From Cheiracanthium punctorium (Eukaryota; Arthropoda; Arachnida; Araneae; Cheiracanthiidae), in the NCBI GenBank assembly GCA_038373885.1, contig JAWZYV010019520.1:310001-374000 (forward strand): a DNA stretch of 64,000 nt. The letters run 5' to 3'. Below the pieces are notes generated by a model. The model did no database searches, had not been told where the DNA came from, and was given only the letters and a program-made list of their open reading frames with translations. Positions within the stretch are counted from its first letter, which is position 1. Each line of letters begins with the position of its first letter. Below are positions 1-12,137 of this stretch, in pieces. Both the position numbers and the translations under genes were made by a program.

Positions 1-589
1 ACGCGCAGGCCCGATACTAATTGCGAAGGCCCCGTTTGGATCCCTTTTGAGCAACAAAGTCAGTCTGTTCATTACCAAGAATACTGCAGTTTCCTGGGAT
101 CCATTGTTTCACAGTACATTTTCACTCGAGTTTTAATTGCCGCAGATAAACATGACACAGAAGAGTTTTACCATAACGAGTGACATACTGAACCAATAGC
201 CTGGGTTGAAACTTGGGAATTGGAGAAAAAAAAAAAAAACCTACATTTTTGAATTGGTCAAAAATAAACAAACAAATAAATAAAAATTAATATTTCAATG
301 CCATTAAACTGGCCTTCCCCTCACGATCGAAAGCCGTTCTGAATCTTCCAGCAGTTGCAAAGTTCTTCGAGAAGACACCTGAATATGCAGACAAGTTCAC
401 ATCACAAAAGGAGCAATCTGTTTAAATATGTGCCCAATTGCATTCTGGGTATTCTGCTTCGAACATCTCCAAAGTAAAGCTTCGTAAGATAGCATGGGTA
501 GAATCTTTCTTAAACCGTTTAAAACACCCTAGCCACAAGATTCTCAGACGTAACAATTACAGAATGGTGGTATTATCCCAGCAAACACA
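1..589. other. Non-coding, no gene seen
   Basis: AT-rich sequence with an A13-type homopolymer near 226-238. The short frames here have no recognisable domain, codon bias or start context. I see no repeat boundary that I can define. Confidence 0.5.
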
Positions 590-900
590 CACCTGCTGGC
601 GGAGTACCTTGCCAGTGCCTTTCTGCCATCACGTACAGCGCCGGCCCGGCACTGCAAAAAGTAACCGAATCGTACCAAAAGTGGTCGCCCGAGAAGTACC
701 TTGCCAGAAGCCCAGGAAGGCAGCGGCACTCTGCTGGCATACTGCATGTGCCGGCCGTTACTCACAATAAAGGCACTGGCCCATTAAGTTTATAATGCCC
801 AAAATGAAACGGCCGGGTGCCGGCTATTATTAAAAATAAAGGCACTGGCCTGGCACCTCAACAGTGACTACAATATAATGGCACGGTACCGGATTAGTGC
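590..900. repeat. GC-rich interspersed repeat with GGCACTGGC/GCCAGTGCC motifs
   Basis: A block clearly richer in G+C than its surroundings, carrying repeated short motifs in both orientations: GCCAGTGCC near 613, GGCACTGGC near 771 and 840, and several GCCGGC/GGCCGG words. The inverted motifs suggest a non-autonomous DNA element, but I could not fix its ends or a target duplication. The overlapping short frames on both strands are most likely chance frames. Confidence 0.35.
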
Positions 901-937
901 CTATTTACAGTAACGCTGCCATAATTAAAATATGAGC

Positions 938-1000
938 CAGTGGCGGATCCGGGGTAGGGGCTTATTCATCAACCCATTCCAAAAAAAAAAAAAAAAAAAA
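938..1000 (+). mobile_element. Left end of a hAT-type MITE (CAGTGGCGGATCC family), fragment
   Basis: CAGTGGCGGATCC at 938-950 matches the terminus of the complete 250-bp MITE at 46484-46733 and a third start at 18968. It is followed by a GGGG-rich stretch and a poly(A) run. No matching right end was found, so only a fragment is called. Confidence 0.4.
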
Positions 1001-1289
1001 AGACATTGCTTAAGGGTAACATTTTAAGATAAAAAACTAGATACATGAAAAATTAAAAACAACAGCAAAATCCATTAGTACATCATTTGCAAATTATGTT
1101 CGCCCAACATTAGTGAATTGTGTGCAGTTTTCACAAACTGCAATTTTCTTACAAATTTTCATTTTCAAAAGATTTTTTTTTTTTATGAGAGAGGATATAA
1201 ACCTACATAAAATCATTTATAAACAGTTTAATTTCAATATCTCATAATTAAAGAGATTTTATAAATGAGTTATAATATTTTACTGTTTA

Positions 1290-1298
1290 TATATATAT

Positions 1299-1330
<32 letters not shown>

Positions 1331-1334
1331 ATAT
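1290..1334. repeat. (AT)n microsatellite
   Basis: Nearly pure alternating TA/AT run of about 45 bases with two small interruptions. Directly downstream, GTTCGAGCC at 1340-1348 matches the RNA polymerase III box B consensus GWTCRANNC. The sequence after it may therefore be the truncated end of a tRNA-derived SINE; no box A is visible. Confidence 0.8.
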
Positions 1335-1677
1335 CGGCTGTTCGAGCCTCGTCAGGGGGAGACCCTCCATGAACCCCCCTTAATTTTTTAGTTTCATTAT
1401 TGCCATAATAAAACGATATTAATTGACTATGTTATTTTATCTCATCTTTCGTGTATTTCGCCTGGTAACCCAATGGTGAAATTCTTAGGATTGTAACCTA
1501 TTTATAGAAAAATACATGTGATGTATATTCTACCGCTTACGAAATACTGTAGCAATAGATTAAAGCTGTTGTGAACTAATAGTATTTAAATATATGTAAA
1601 ATTATGTCGCATACTTTTATGTCGCATTTTTGGGACACATTTTGGTAACGGGGGTGAGAGATAAAATGACATAGTCA

Positions 1678-3751
1678 TCTTATAAATAAAAATGAAATTC
1701 TGTTTGTTTGTTTGTTTGTGGATTTGATTCGTATACAAATCCACAAAAATGGACCTATCGGCCTGAAATTTAGCACAGATATGTAAAATAATATAGAATA
1801 AATCATAGTCCACTTTAAAACTTTGAAAGTCCACCCGTTCCCGGAATTTAAGAGATTTTTTATGCTCTTCACGCAAAAATCTTTCCGTAATTGTAACCCC
1901 TGTAGTGAAAAAAGTGTGAAATAAGGATCGTGGTTGCCATGTGTGGCGATTTTGCCGAATAAAATGTTTTAAATTCTCAAAGTAAAAATAAAAGAATAAT
2001 AATGATTTTTTTTTTTGTTAGTTTATATTCGTAAGGTTATTTTTTTTTAAAATTATAATATCGTGTTCATGGGAAATCAGAGCAGGAATGTAATGCTTTA
2101 CACGCAAAACAATAAGAATTGAAGATTTCCGAGGCTAATGTGTAAATTTTTTTAGTTTGGCAAAAAAATAAAATGGCTGAAATATGGATTTTAAGTAAGT
2201 GAGTACTAGCGGTTTGCACAGTTTTCGGCTTGGCGCAATTTATTGAGAGCTTAAGGAAATAGATTTTTGAAAACAAGTGCAAAGGTTTTATATACAGCGT
2301 TAAATTTTAATGATCCGTGAAGAAATAGTGCAGTTATTAAGGGATTTCAAGCGATCTAACTTCAGAATTCTCGCCAATTGAGTACATTGATTTAAGTTGG
2401 GGGAATTCCGCCAAATTTCAGAAAATTGAAATCTTCTCATTTAGTACACCGGAGTAACGATGAATAAAACACATTATAGTTGATAATTTAAAAAAAAAAA
2501 TCGGCTGTATTAAGGGATTCCAATTTTCAAATAAATGCGTGCTACTCTTTGGCGGTCGAACCATTTCCCATATTGATTGCTGTTAAGTCAATGCTTCGAA
2601 TGATTCCCTGAAAAAACTCTTGCAAAATGGCGTATGTTGGCACTTTGGCGAGGCTTAGATTTGAAACTGGATTTTATTTGAGACTGGTATATATGATAAT
2701 ACTGGTTATAGATAAAAATGAATGTTGGTATGTGTTTATGAGGTTGAAAAACTCCAGCACCGTTGCACGATGAAATTTGGTTCACCTAAGTCTTTTATGA
2801 TGGAGAAGTTTTTATGCTATCCGTTTTCCTTAACTTGCCACTTGGTGCCGCAGCACAACGTTGAATTCTATCCCGTTTAGCCGTTTGCTATGCGAATATC
2901 GTCCAACCGATTTCGATGAAATTTGGTACACGCCAATATTAGAACACGGAGAATATTTTTCACTATCCATTTTGCTGTAACTTGCCGCTAAATGGCGCTG
3001 CAAAGCATCAACTTCTATACCGTTCGACCGATCGGCATAAAATTTTTTATACTTACACATTTGAGCACGAAGAATATATTCTAACTGCGTTCCTTTTGAT
3101 GTTACTCACCAGTAGATGACACTGCAATGCATTATTATTTTAACTCGCCACTAGATGACGCTGCAGCAGGCCAAATTCTTGACCATTCAAACGGTCGCTA
3201 TGAAAATCAGTATACATAGCTATTTGAACAATGAGAATATTTTGGCGTTATCCATTTTGCTATAACTCGCCACTTGACGGCTCTGTAGCAAATCATTACT
3301 TTATTGAACCACTAGATGGCCCTGCAGTGTATCACTTCTTGACTGTGCAAATGATCGCTATGAAAATAGGTATACATAGATATTTGAACACGGGGAAGAG
3401 TTTGGCGCTATCCATTTTCCTATAACTTGCCACTAGATGTCGCGTCAACACATGAACTTCAGGACTGTCCAGCCGATAGTCATGAAAATTCGTATACATC
3501 GATATCTGAATGCGAAAAATATTTTCGCCGTATCCGTTTTGCTAAAACTCGCCACTAGATTGCGCTACGCCGCATGGCCTTCTGCACCGTACAAACGATT
3601 GCCTTGCAATTCGGTATGCATGATTATTGGACACAATATAACGCGATATCCACTTTGCTCTATCTGTTTATTACAATGAATAGTAATCACTACAAATCGT
3701 AATATCAAAAAGTCCATTCATTCCCGTGCGAAGAACGGGTACTTCAGCTAG
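1678..3751 (+). mobile_element. Non-autonomous Helitron, about 2.07 kb
   Basis: The 5' end reads TCTTATAAATAAAAATG and is preceded by A. The 3' end is CTAG at 3748-3751, followed by T. A short hairpin (CCCGT...ACGGG, about 3723-3739) lies just upstream of the CTAG. TC start, CTRR end, subterminal hairpin and insertion between A and T with no target duplication are the hallmarks of Helitrons. No Rep/helicase reading frame is present, so the element is non-autonomous. Its interior holds (TTTG)n near 1702 and a tandem array at about 2835-3660. A related element with the same hairpin sequence (CGTGCGAAGAACG) lies at 41679-43898. Confidence 0.75.
2835..3660 (+). repeat. Degenerate tandem array with CCACTAGATGGCGC-like cores
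   Basis: About eight degenerate repeats, roughly 100-150 bases apart, inside the Helitron. Each contains a version of the core CCACTAGATGGCGCTGCA (near 2838, 2974, 3107, 3146, 3268, 3310, 3430 and 3552). Cores are usually followed by text about a mutated 'tatacatagatatttgaacacGGAGAATATTTT' type block, here heavily diverged. The array is non-coding on both strands. The short frames in it are chance frames. Confidence 0.6.
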
Positions 3752-6132
3752 TTTAAAATAAAAATATAGTGCACCGATTTGTAGAGATGGGGGCCCAGGA
3801 CAAAAATTTATTGGAGGGGTACTCTCACGAAAACTTGCTTATGCCCTACAAAGCAACTTTCATATCACAACACACAACGAAGGATGTTATAACAGCATAA
3901 AAGTGAATATTTAATCCCTGATGAAGTGAAGATCTAAAAGTGAAGATACAAAATGAAATGCAGTAGTTCCAAAAAGCATAATATTACGTAGGATAATATT
4001 TTAATTATATCATTTAATTTTCAAACTTTAACTTCATTTCATATTTTTCAAGTAACATGTTCCACACTATTTTTGTATTTACTTTCCTAATGTTCATATC
4101 AGAGCATTTATTTATAGTGGAGGTAGATCTTCACTTTGCTCCACTTAGGAAGCTGTTTCCTTTTACATATTCAGGATTGAAAATCAGCTTTACGGCTTCC
4201 TCGCGATCAGCATGCATCATTGCATAAGCCAAGCTTAAATGATATGTTTACGCTGAATAATTGCCTGAGACTATTGTTACGGTGGGCCCATATTAAAACA
4301 TGAAATAAATGGATGAAATAATTTAAACCTTAGTTTGGCCGTGAAATAAGGTATGAAATAATTGGATTCATTGTTATTAAGACCCATCGGTAATTTATTT
4401 TAACTCATAAAGTTATTTAAACTGTTCTAAATAAGTATAAAATAAAATTTGATATTGCGTTGTGTTTTCTGAGGAAAGAAATAAATGGATTTCAAAATAT
4501 TAACTATAACAAACATTTATTAAATATAAAAATCTTATTTACATTTACAAAAAAATATTTAAACTGATCTCGAAAATGGCTTAATTTAGAACAATTAAAT
4601 TATTATTGTTTACCAAAACACATTCTAACTACTTTAGCAATCATAAACAATATTATTAATTATTAAAAATAAGTCACTCAATATGGAAAGGATGGCAATT
4701 GGAATTTACCTGTAATCCGGTGCAGAGCAGTGATGATCATTTTTATTTTTTATTTTCTAAACACACTTATTTATATAAATATCCACTATAATGATGATCA
4801 CGAATGTAAAATTCTGAAAATTCTTAAGAAACTCTGAGAAATCTAAAAAAATCTCTGAAAATCTAATAAAATCTCTGGAAAAATCTAATAAAATCTGCAA
4901 AAATCTGTGGAAATCTGCCTTCTCTGGCTGTGCAGTCCAGTTTTTCTCAAATCTTCGTCCCCCCATTTTTTCCCTAAACTCGTAAATAATTAGTTTAGCC
5001 ACTCTGTGGCTCCTAATTCTCCTAAACCGACCAGTTACTAACTCTTTTGCCCGAAATTTACCTCTCTCTAACTTGCCATTGGTCATTTCTCAATTCTCAC
5101 ACTTTCTCATTGGATTTCTACAGCCTTATCGTCAACACCTCCATGTTTTTCTTAAATTTTATTTTCAATTTTTCTCCCCTTGATGTTTATTATATTTTTT
5201 CCTTTTCTGAAGCTTTGCCTACGAATTCTCACCGACCAACATCAAAAGCTTCCCGCAAATTGCGCCCTGACCACAAAGGTCATAGGCATTCAATGGTTCC
5301 CTCTTCTGTCGCGGTTGCTCTCTTTGTAAAACTGCAAGGCGTCCCGCGATACACAAAAATGATTTCTAGCTAGCGAACATTCGTTTTTCTCACTCTTTTC
5401 AAAGAACGCCAAAAGATGAAATTTATATGTTCGACTTTCACCAAGATTTCTTTTAACTCTTCCGAGCGCAACGCTTAAAATTATTAATAAATTTCCTGTC
5501 CTGACATTTAGCTGAAGTACACTTTTCTATGATATCAATGACTTTTGCACGTGCATGAATTCCATTCCTTCCAACATTATCCCTTATTCTGTTCAATTCC
5601 GTATATTTTTTGAGACTTGCTTTTATTAAACTCCTGACGCAACTTTTGTGCTAAATTCTTTTGAGAATACCGCATGTTTTTAGTCGACCTTCAGGTGGTC
5701 ACTAATGAACGGTTTTTAACACCTGCAGATTTTTCTGGAATCGCACTTTCTTAATAAAGGCTTTTTATCTGCATTGGGGCTGTATACAAATTTCTGCACA
5801 TTACCTACAGGCTCAACCTAACACTATACAGTTTAGCTAAAGAAAGCTGTGGATATAATGCTAGCGCTATGAAATAGTAACATAGTTATTATTACTATTA
5901 TTTTCATAATATTAGTTTCTCTGTGTCTTATTTTAAATTAAAATCAAAATTTACAAATTTTAAAGGGTAATTGAGGGGGGGAGGGTACCGTTTTGTTGGG
6001 CGCTTGTACCGAATGCCCTGCCTGAAATCAGTCCCTGCTGAGTGCGTTGCGTTATGGCTGATGTCTTACAGCATAATAGATATAGGATTTTAACTGGGAT
6101 TGAGCTTCTTCGTACATACAAGAGGAAATGTG
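3752..6132. other. Non-coding filler, no gene seen
   Basis: AT-rich DNA with no convincing coding frame. A low-complexity stretch at about 4825-4918 contains six or more variants of AAATCTNTGAAAATCT in tandem. A G-rich block near 5975-6000 resembles the ends of hAT MITEs elsewhere in the window, but its boundaries cannot be set. Confidence 0.5.
4825..4918. repeat. Short minisatellite, (AAATCTNTG/AATAAAATCT)n
   Basis: Tandem degenerate units of about 12-22 bases built on AAATCT. They are visible by eye as a run of AAATCTCTGAAAATCT-type words. The minus-strand frame across it is a repeat translation, not a gene. Confidence 0.6.
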
Positions 6133-6136
6133 TTAA

Positions 6137-6569
6137 CCCTTTAACGCGCGGTGTCCTCGCCGTGAGGACACCAAACTCTGACGTTTTGACTGTTGCCAGT
6201 CACGAAAAATAGATTTGATTTCTATAAAAGTAGTTGCGGGTGACATAGCTCCACGAGAATCCTTTACTTTTTAGCACGTCATTTCCCGTAAAAAAAATGG
6301 TCACGATTATTTTTAACAGAACTGACATGTGCTGAAAAATGGAAGAATGAGAAAACAGCTGGATAGATTGCTCAATGCTGAAAGAAGGGCAGCCGTTGCC
6401 ATTGCTCGACTTAACTACCAGCAAGATGGCGGACGATCGAAACGTTCTTCGCGTGTCACAGATCTAGAGGTCTTGTCTAGAGGCCATCTTGCTTGTAGTT
6501 AAGTCGAGCGATGGCAACGGCAACGGCTGCCCTTCTTTCCGCATGGGGAAAGGGTTGCGCCTCAAAGGG
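6137..6569 (+). mobile_element. TTAA-flanked piggyBac-like palindromic MITE, copy 1
   Basis: Flanked on both sides by TTAA (6133-6136 and 6570-6573). One end is CCCTTTAACGCGC, the other (read inward) is CCCTTTGAGGCGCAACCC. TTAA target duplications and CCCTTT ends are typical of piggyBac-type transposons. The interior should be a long palindrome with CAAGATGGCGGAC near each inner arm; in this copy the centre is short and partly deleted. There is no transposase. Six further copies or fragments lie at 21959, 26345, 31123, 39034, 45223 and 49410 (the last one split by a large insertion). Confidence 0.75.
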
Positions 6570-6573
6570 TTAA

Positions 6574-7672
6574 ATAAATCCCAGGCTTCGTTTATAATCA
6601 GTGCGCACAAAGTGTGCTGAAGCGACGCCTACAAACATTTTTGTGGGTGTTGAGGGAGGCTTACGAGTTTTCCTAGCTGGGTGGGTGATCACGATTTCAG
6701 CCATGCTTTCTCTGTCTTACTTCCGGGTGGCCCTGGGATGCTCATCCAAGAAACCGGCAAGAATTCTTCGTGTGTAAACTGCCGATTTCTACTTAGGGTA
6801 GGCCAACAGATGATTCATGGGTCTCCCCCATCCAATGCCTTCCCTTTCCCGACTTCTGTTTTAAAGATAATTTTTTTTGACTTTTTTTTTTAAGATAATA
6901 ATGACTCCCCCCCCCCCGCTTCCAACTTTTTTCTCTTGCATGCTCGCAAACATTCAGCAGCGAAACAGACAGCCCTTCTCTCTGTCTCTCCGTAGCAGTT
7001 CATTCCTCAGCAGCCTCTCTCTTTCTCTCAGTGCTGTGTGCCCTAATTGCGGACGGGATCCCTTGAATGCGGCATTCAGTCCCGCAAACGGTGTCGAATT
7101 ACGGACGGGCATCCTCCCCCCCCCCCCCACGCTTTTTTCTGTTAAAAGTAGGAAATCTCTTTTTGGCGAGAGATCTCTGACAGTGGCGGCAACCAGTACA
7201 AATGACAAGTTTCGAAAATGAAAGATTTTTCATTTTAAAATCGGTCACAATAAAAATGGAACTAATACAAAATAACAACACGAATGGAGGAGCAGGAGCT
7301 GACATACATGAATACTATTCTCCCTCTGATGTTCTTATTCAGAGAAAATTCGAAAATGCAACATTTCAGATGATTTCATGTTTCGATGAAGGGGCAAGGT
7401 CGAATCCAGAATTATTTTTTTTTTCAGGAGGAGGAGCAAAGGTTGAAAAGCAGTTCAAAACTACATGATTTATGTCATCGTTATCAGAAAGCCCATTTTT
7501 ATCTAGCATAAATTACCGGAGAGGGGGGGGGGCAGAAATAAATGACCTCCATAGTAAAAATTCTGAGTAAACATTCCTCAACTCAACATAATAATTTAAT
7601 TAAATAGACACAAATGTGTTCTGTTTTATCAGAGGTGGACTAAAGTTAATTGAGTCCCGGGACGAGTTTGAG
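6574..7672. other. Non-coding, no gene seen
   Basis: Contains pyrimidine-rich stretches (C9 at about 6907 and C11 at about 7118, TCTCTC runs near 6975-7035) that generate several overlapping short frames on both strands. None has a recognisable domain, and I treat them as chance frames. Confidence 0.5.
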
Positions 7673-8914
7673 CCCAGACAGCACACTGTGAAAGAGCTTA
7701 AATCAAGCTTGACATTTCTTTGAATTTGATGTATTAATACAAGCTTGACAGTTCAACTCATTTTAAGCTGGCAGCAAGCTTGCAGGAGTCAAGTTGAATT
7801 GTCAAGCTTAAATACAGCTTGATTTAAGCTTGACAATTGATACTCGCTTGATTTTTCCTTTTGAAAGCGAGCGTTGATGGCGCCATCTGTGAAAGAGAAT
7901 GGACATTAATTGTCTTAACGTTTCTCAAATTTGCTCAATAAAGAAAAGTTCGTAAAAGTTGTGTTTTATTTTGTTATAACACGAGGGGAGTTTTAGTTTT
8001 TTTTACATCTAATTAACATTAGTAATTCCATTAACTAATTAATTAGCCCTAAAAATAAATTTTAATATAATTAACACAATTTTGTTAGTTAATATACTTC
8101 ACTTTATGGGTGGTAGAATGAAGCGTAATCCGACCTCCACAAAATAATTAATCAGTCATAAATGTACTTGACCATAGAATTAAAAAAAAAGATTCTATAT
8201 TTCCAAATATAGAAATTCTTCAAAATAAAATACAAATATACTACGAAATTGATTTCAAAATCAGTCATTTGTCTCGATTTTGGCCAGCAGTATTGCTCAA
8301 CGATGAGTGTTGCGATATTGAAAGTTTTAAAACGTGTCCTGCTTTTAAGTTTATATTATGATTATTTCCCTATTAGTAGAGTTATAAATCACACATAACA
8401 TTATTTAAATTTTGATTCATCCCATGGAAAAATAAAAGAAACTTATCAGCATCACCCATACTTATCGATCTGGCGTGACAACAGTCACTTCAAACTTTAG
8501 TCATAGCTGCCCGATTCATAATAGCCGAACGGTTAGCACGCGGCCTTCCAGCCAAAAGTTCCCGGGATCGAACCCAGCCGCCGACGTTTGATGGAACAGA
8601 TTAAAAAACATAAAATTTCAGCATAGAGGGGGAAAATGCGCGGAAAAATAAAGTATGTGGGGCGCGTTCGCCAGCGGGCGCCCCGTGTATTTAGAAAATA
8701 ATGTTTTAGGAAAATTTATTAAGCTTGCTATTTCAAGCTTGATTCAAGCTTGCTATGTCAAGCCTAATGCAAGCTGGGCAAGCCTAATGCAAGTGTAAAC
8801 TAGAACACTTGATTCAAGCTTACATTAAGCTTACACGCTTGAAATTTTCAAGCTTAATTCAAGTTTATTGACTTGATAAATCAAGTTTGCTGCAAATTTG
8901 ATGTGCTGTCTGGG
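7673..8914. mobile_element. Non-autonomous TIR element with CAAGCTT-rich subterminal repeats
   Basis: CCCAGACAGCACA at 7673-7685 is an exact inverted copy of TGTGCTGTCTGGG at 8902-8914. The first and last roughly 200 bases are packed with CAAGCTTGA / TCAAGCTT words, which are themselves palindromic. Such subterminal motif clusters often serve as transposase binding sites in cut-and-paste elements. No transposase frame is present. The target duplication could not be resolved, so the superfamily is left open. A tRNA-derived SINE lies inside it. Confidence 0.6.
8522..8696 (+). mobile_element. tRNA-derived SINE
   Basis: TAGCCGAACGG (8522-8532) fits the pol III box A consensus TRGYNNANNGG, and GATCGAACC (8566-8574) fits box B GWTCRANNC, with tRNA-like spacing. 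The tRNA-like head is followed by an unrelated body ending near a GGGGCGC...GCGCCCC hairpin (about 8659-8685). It lies within the CAAGCTT element. It is not called a tRNA gene because the cloverleaf is not continued properly and a non-tRNA tail follows. Confidence 0.55.
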
Positions 8915-9356
8915 AGGAATGTTGATTCAGAATTTTTTGGTGGCCCCCCTTTTTTAGATTGTATTCTTTAACCCAAAAGCACATTTTGAAGCTAATATCC
9001 ATGACTGAAAATAAATCTGAGAAAAGTTATATATATATATATATTTTCGGAGGATGCTATACAGTCATACCTTGTTGACACATATGTAGTCAGTTTTGGG
9101 AACATTTACCACATTTCTTTGCGAGTAACAGCGAAAGCGCTGAAATTAGGTGGTTTCACGGCTCAACCACTGCGCGTGAAAGGGTTACATTGATGAAGGG
9201 TGTACCATTTGTACCACCCAGATCGAGTGTCTCGTTAAGAATCTTTGTGTTATTTTACAAAACTGTAAATCAGTTTTACCTTTCAGCACCAGGTCCTCTT
9301 GTTATAACATGGAATGTCGATTTGAAAAAACGTGCCATAGAGGGATACTACAGTAT
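8915..9356. other. Non-coding, no gene seen
   Basis: Short AT tract near 9030-9044. The sequence near 9166-9187 (ACTGCGCGTGAAAGGGTTA) resembles the end of the TTAA-flanked MITE family and may be a relic end. Confidence 0.4.
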
Positions 9357-10317
9357 TGTTACGAAATTTCTGGGCAACCCGCTGTTCTCGGGTTTAAAAT
9401 AGTTCACAATTCGTATTGAACGCGTTAAATAGTTAAATTTTGCTTTTTGTTGCATCAAAATTGGTCAACTAGAACCGGAGATACGGAGGTTTCGGTTTTC
9501 CTACTGTATTAACCCCATTGTATCAATCTTATTTTTTATTGTATTGTATTCCTATTGTATTCCCTATTGTATAGCAATTTCTAGAAATCTCGAGAAATAT
9601 TGGTCCTAGGCCTTCGGTAACTTCACTTTTGGGGACTTAATTTTGGCGATGCTTCTCCAAAAGTTGCCAAGCGCGGCTACATTTTGGTTATTTGGCGCGT
9701 TTTTCCCAATGGAGCTTGTAAAGTTAGTTTTTCTGCATTAACATGCATAATAGCCTAATATTACTCTTCTATTACGCAATCATAATCGAGTCTGTTCTAG
9801 TACATTCCACGGATGGTTCTCTCTGGAATCTTCTACGGTGTTCATCGTAACCTATAAAAGGACAGCTGATTGCCCAGTTCTCTTTCAGTCTTGCTTCTGC
9901 TTCCGTCAAGAGCAGATGTCCGTGAAAGCTTAAGGCTTTGTATTGACGCTATAGAAGCGGTGTTTTCGCTTGTTTATGAAGCTTTGTTTTTAAGTGCTGT
10001 GTGTAAATTCTTCATTGCTGAGTCTTGAGGGACTTTTAGTGTATCCCTCGTATATTTCCACTGAATTTTACCAGTTGGAAGTGTTTTATTTAATGTGAGA
10101 AATATAGCATTTGTGAAAGCTTCTGTACTAAGCGGACTGTTAAAAGCACATTACTGGCTGATTGTGCTTGTGAATCTTGTACAGCTGATTGTTCGACGAA
10201 GTTCTAGAAGCAATAAAGTTCGTGTTCCATCCTGACAAGTGGACTCTTTTCTAGAACTTTCTACACCTACTGGACTTTGGAACAACGAACCCAGGAAACA
10301 AACAGTTTTCCGAAACA
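9357..10317 (+). mobile_element. Solo LTR of a retrotransposon
   Basis: Begins TGTTACGAAATTTC and ends GAAACA, flanked by a possible 4-bp target duplication GTAT (9353-9356 and 10318-10321). The U3-R-U5 layout can be read. A TATA box TATAAAAG lies at 9853-9860, and an arthropod-type initiator TCAGTC at 9885-9890 sits about 30 bases downstream. A polyadenylation signal AATAAA lies at 10212-10217. No primer binding site, gag or pol follows, so this is a solo LTR left by recombination. A Ty3/gypsy origin is my guess from the TGTTAC start. The short frames near 10239-10448 are chance frames. Confidence 0.6.
9853..9890 (+). promoter_or_regulatory. LTR core promoter (TATA box plus initiator)
   Basis: TATAAAAG at 9853-9860 followed about 30 bases later by TCAGTC at 9885-9890, matching the arthropod TATA/Inr arrangement. 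It lies at the expected U3/R position of the solo LTR. Confidence 0.55.
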
Positions 10318-12137
10318 GTATAATACTGCTTGGAGAAGCGGTAGGTGCGTCGCCTACGCCAACTGCAGTGGATGAATGCCCCGCTGCGTCCCTGCGGTTG
10401 CGTGCAAGCGCGTACGGTGAGCCACAACAGGATCATTCAGACATCTAAGTAGGGAAGCAACTATTATAGGCTGCCAAGGTTAACCGCTGGCGTCGTGTTT
10501 TGGCACCGATGGGTGCAAACGGGTTAGCTGTTAGTTATTCATTACACAGTAGTACGAGCAGAATCCCTGTACCGTTACGTGAACCTAAGCGATCATTTAG
10601 AGCAGCAGATTGAAGGGGCTGCCCGAACACATAGTTTTTAAAATGTGTTTAATTTCTAAATTTTACCCTAAAGCTGTAAAAATGAAAGGTATTTCTCGTC
10701 AAAAAATCGCTAAATAATTTGTATCATTCGCGAATCTTTCTATTTAGATTTTCTTTTATCAGTACAGTAGTATAGTATGTAGGCATACTGTACATATTAC
10801 TCCAATTTCTATAATGTAACAGCTGTTTAAAAAAGTTGCTAAGGATTCTCATTCTGAACACCGAGGATCAGAAGCAAAATAAGAACTTTCCTCCTGAAAC
10901 TCCCCACCTTTGAGGTTTTTAACGTGTCTGAAGTTTTCCACTTTCTAGCTCTACCTCTTTAGCCTGGGAGCCGACACGACAGAGTAGCTGGTAATTATTT
11001 GATTTCAACAGCCACACGGAGGATCGCTAAGAACAAAGTACTACAATTGATTGTACCCCTGTTTGCGCTTCTTACGCACATACCCTCCATTCTGACTTTC
11101 ATTATTTCACAACCCCTTCCCATCGAAAATTAATCTCTTCAATACTGTATGCATTTTTCCGGTGCACTTTTTCCCCCCGCTACCGATTTTTTTCTTCTGC
11201 AAGCCAAAATAAATTTTTTACCAAAATTTTTAATTCGCATTTATTTCATATTCTATCTTTTCCTGCAAGGAGGTGATAAATTTTTCAAATAAATCGTTAG
11301 AAAGTATTTATACAGAAAATGAAATTTAAAATTTTATTTTAATTTACAGAGAGTCTTTTATCAAACAATTTTAGGCTGTTTTGTATGATTCTTGCATTTA
11401 AAAAAAAAAGAAAGAAAGAAAGGAAAAAAATATACATTTAGATAAATAAATTTTAATTCTTCAGTTAATTAAATAAATGCTATCAAATTAATAGCAATTA
11501 CAGAATGCGATATTGAAAAAAAAAAAAAATAGTAAATAAATAAATTCTCGGTAAAACCTCAGAATGTATGTATGAAAACATATAAATATTTATTTAATCA
11601 ACATGATTTAATTACTATTTTCATTTAATAATTATCACTCTGAAGAAGAGAGATTCCCTTGTTATCTTCAGCTATACAGTTTCGTGGTAGGTGAGTTTTA
11701 TTTTATTTTATAGTCAAAATGAGTGAAACCACCCCCCCCCTCCCCCAAGCTGAACATATCCTTAAGAAGTAGATTAATATTAAAGAAGAAAAATTATAAA
11801 AGCTAAAGAAATAAAACCTAGTGTGCAAACATACCCAAATAATGCAATAATTTTACAAGTACATGTTTTTTTAGCAAAAATTTGTGTAAAACTATACACA
11901 GCTGAAAAAAATTCTGTTATAAAGATTCTATAATATTTCAATAGAAATTATAACTTGAAGCATGTAAACCTGCCAAGTTTTGTGTGGCTGAGTGGTGAGG
12001 AAGGGAGTTTAGAAAATCGAAAAAAGATTTCTAGAGACCGATCAAAAATTTCGAATTATCCAGAATTTCGAACTAAACTAGTTCGAATTATCCAGCTTTC
12101 ACTGTAATCAGTATGTACATATTTTTGTGCAAAATAA

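Noticed and set aside
1471..1487. GGTGAAATTCTTAGGA resembles a conserved 18S rRNA segment
   Set aside because: The match is only about 14 bases with an insertion, and the flanking sequence does not follow rRNA. Treated as chance.
6877..7305. Overlapping frames of 68-114 codons on both strands
   Set aside because: They come from C-runs and pyrimidine-rich stretches, overlap one another, and none has a domain or conserved motif.
8522..8600. Possible functional tRNA gene
   Set aside because: Box A and box B are present, but a full cloverleaf is not supported and a long non-tRNA body follows, so it is called a SINE.
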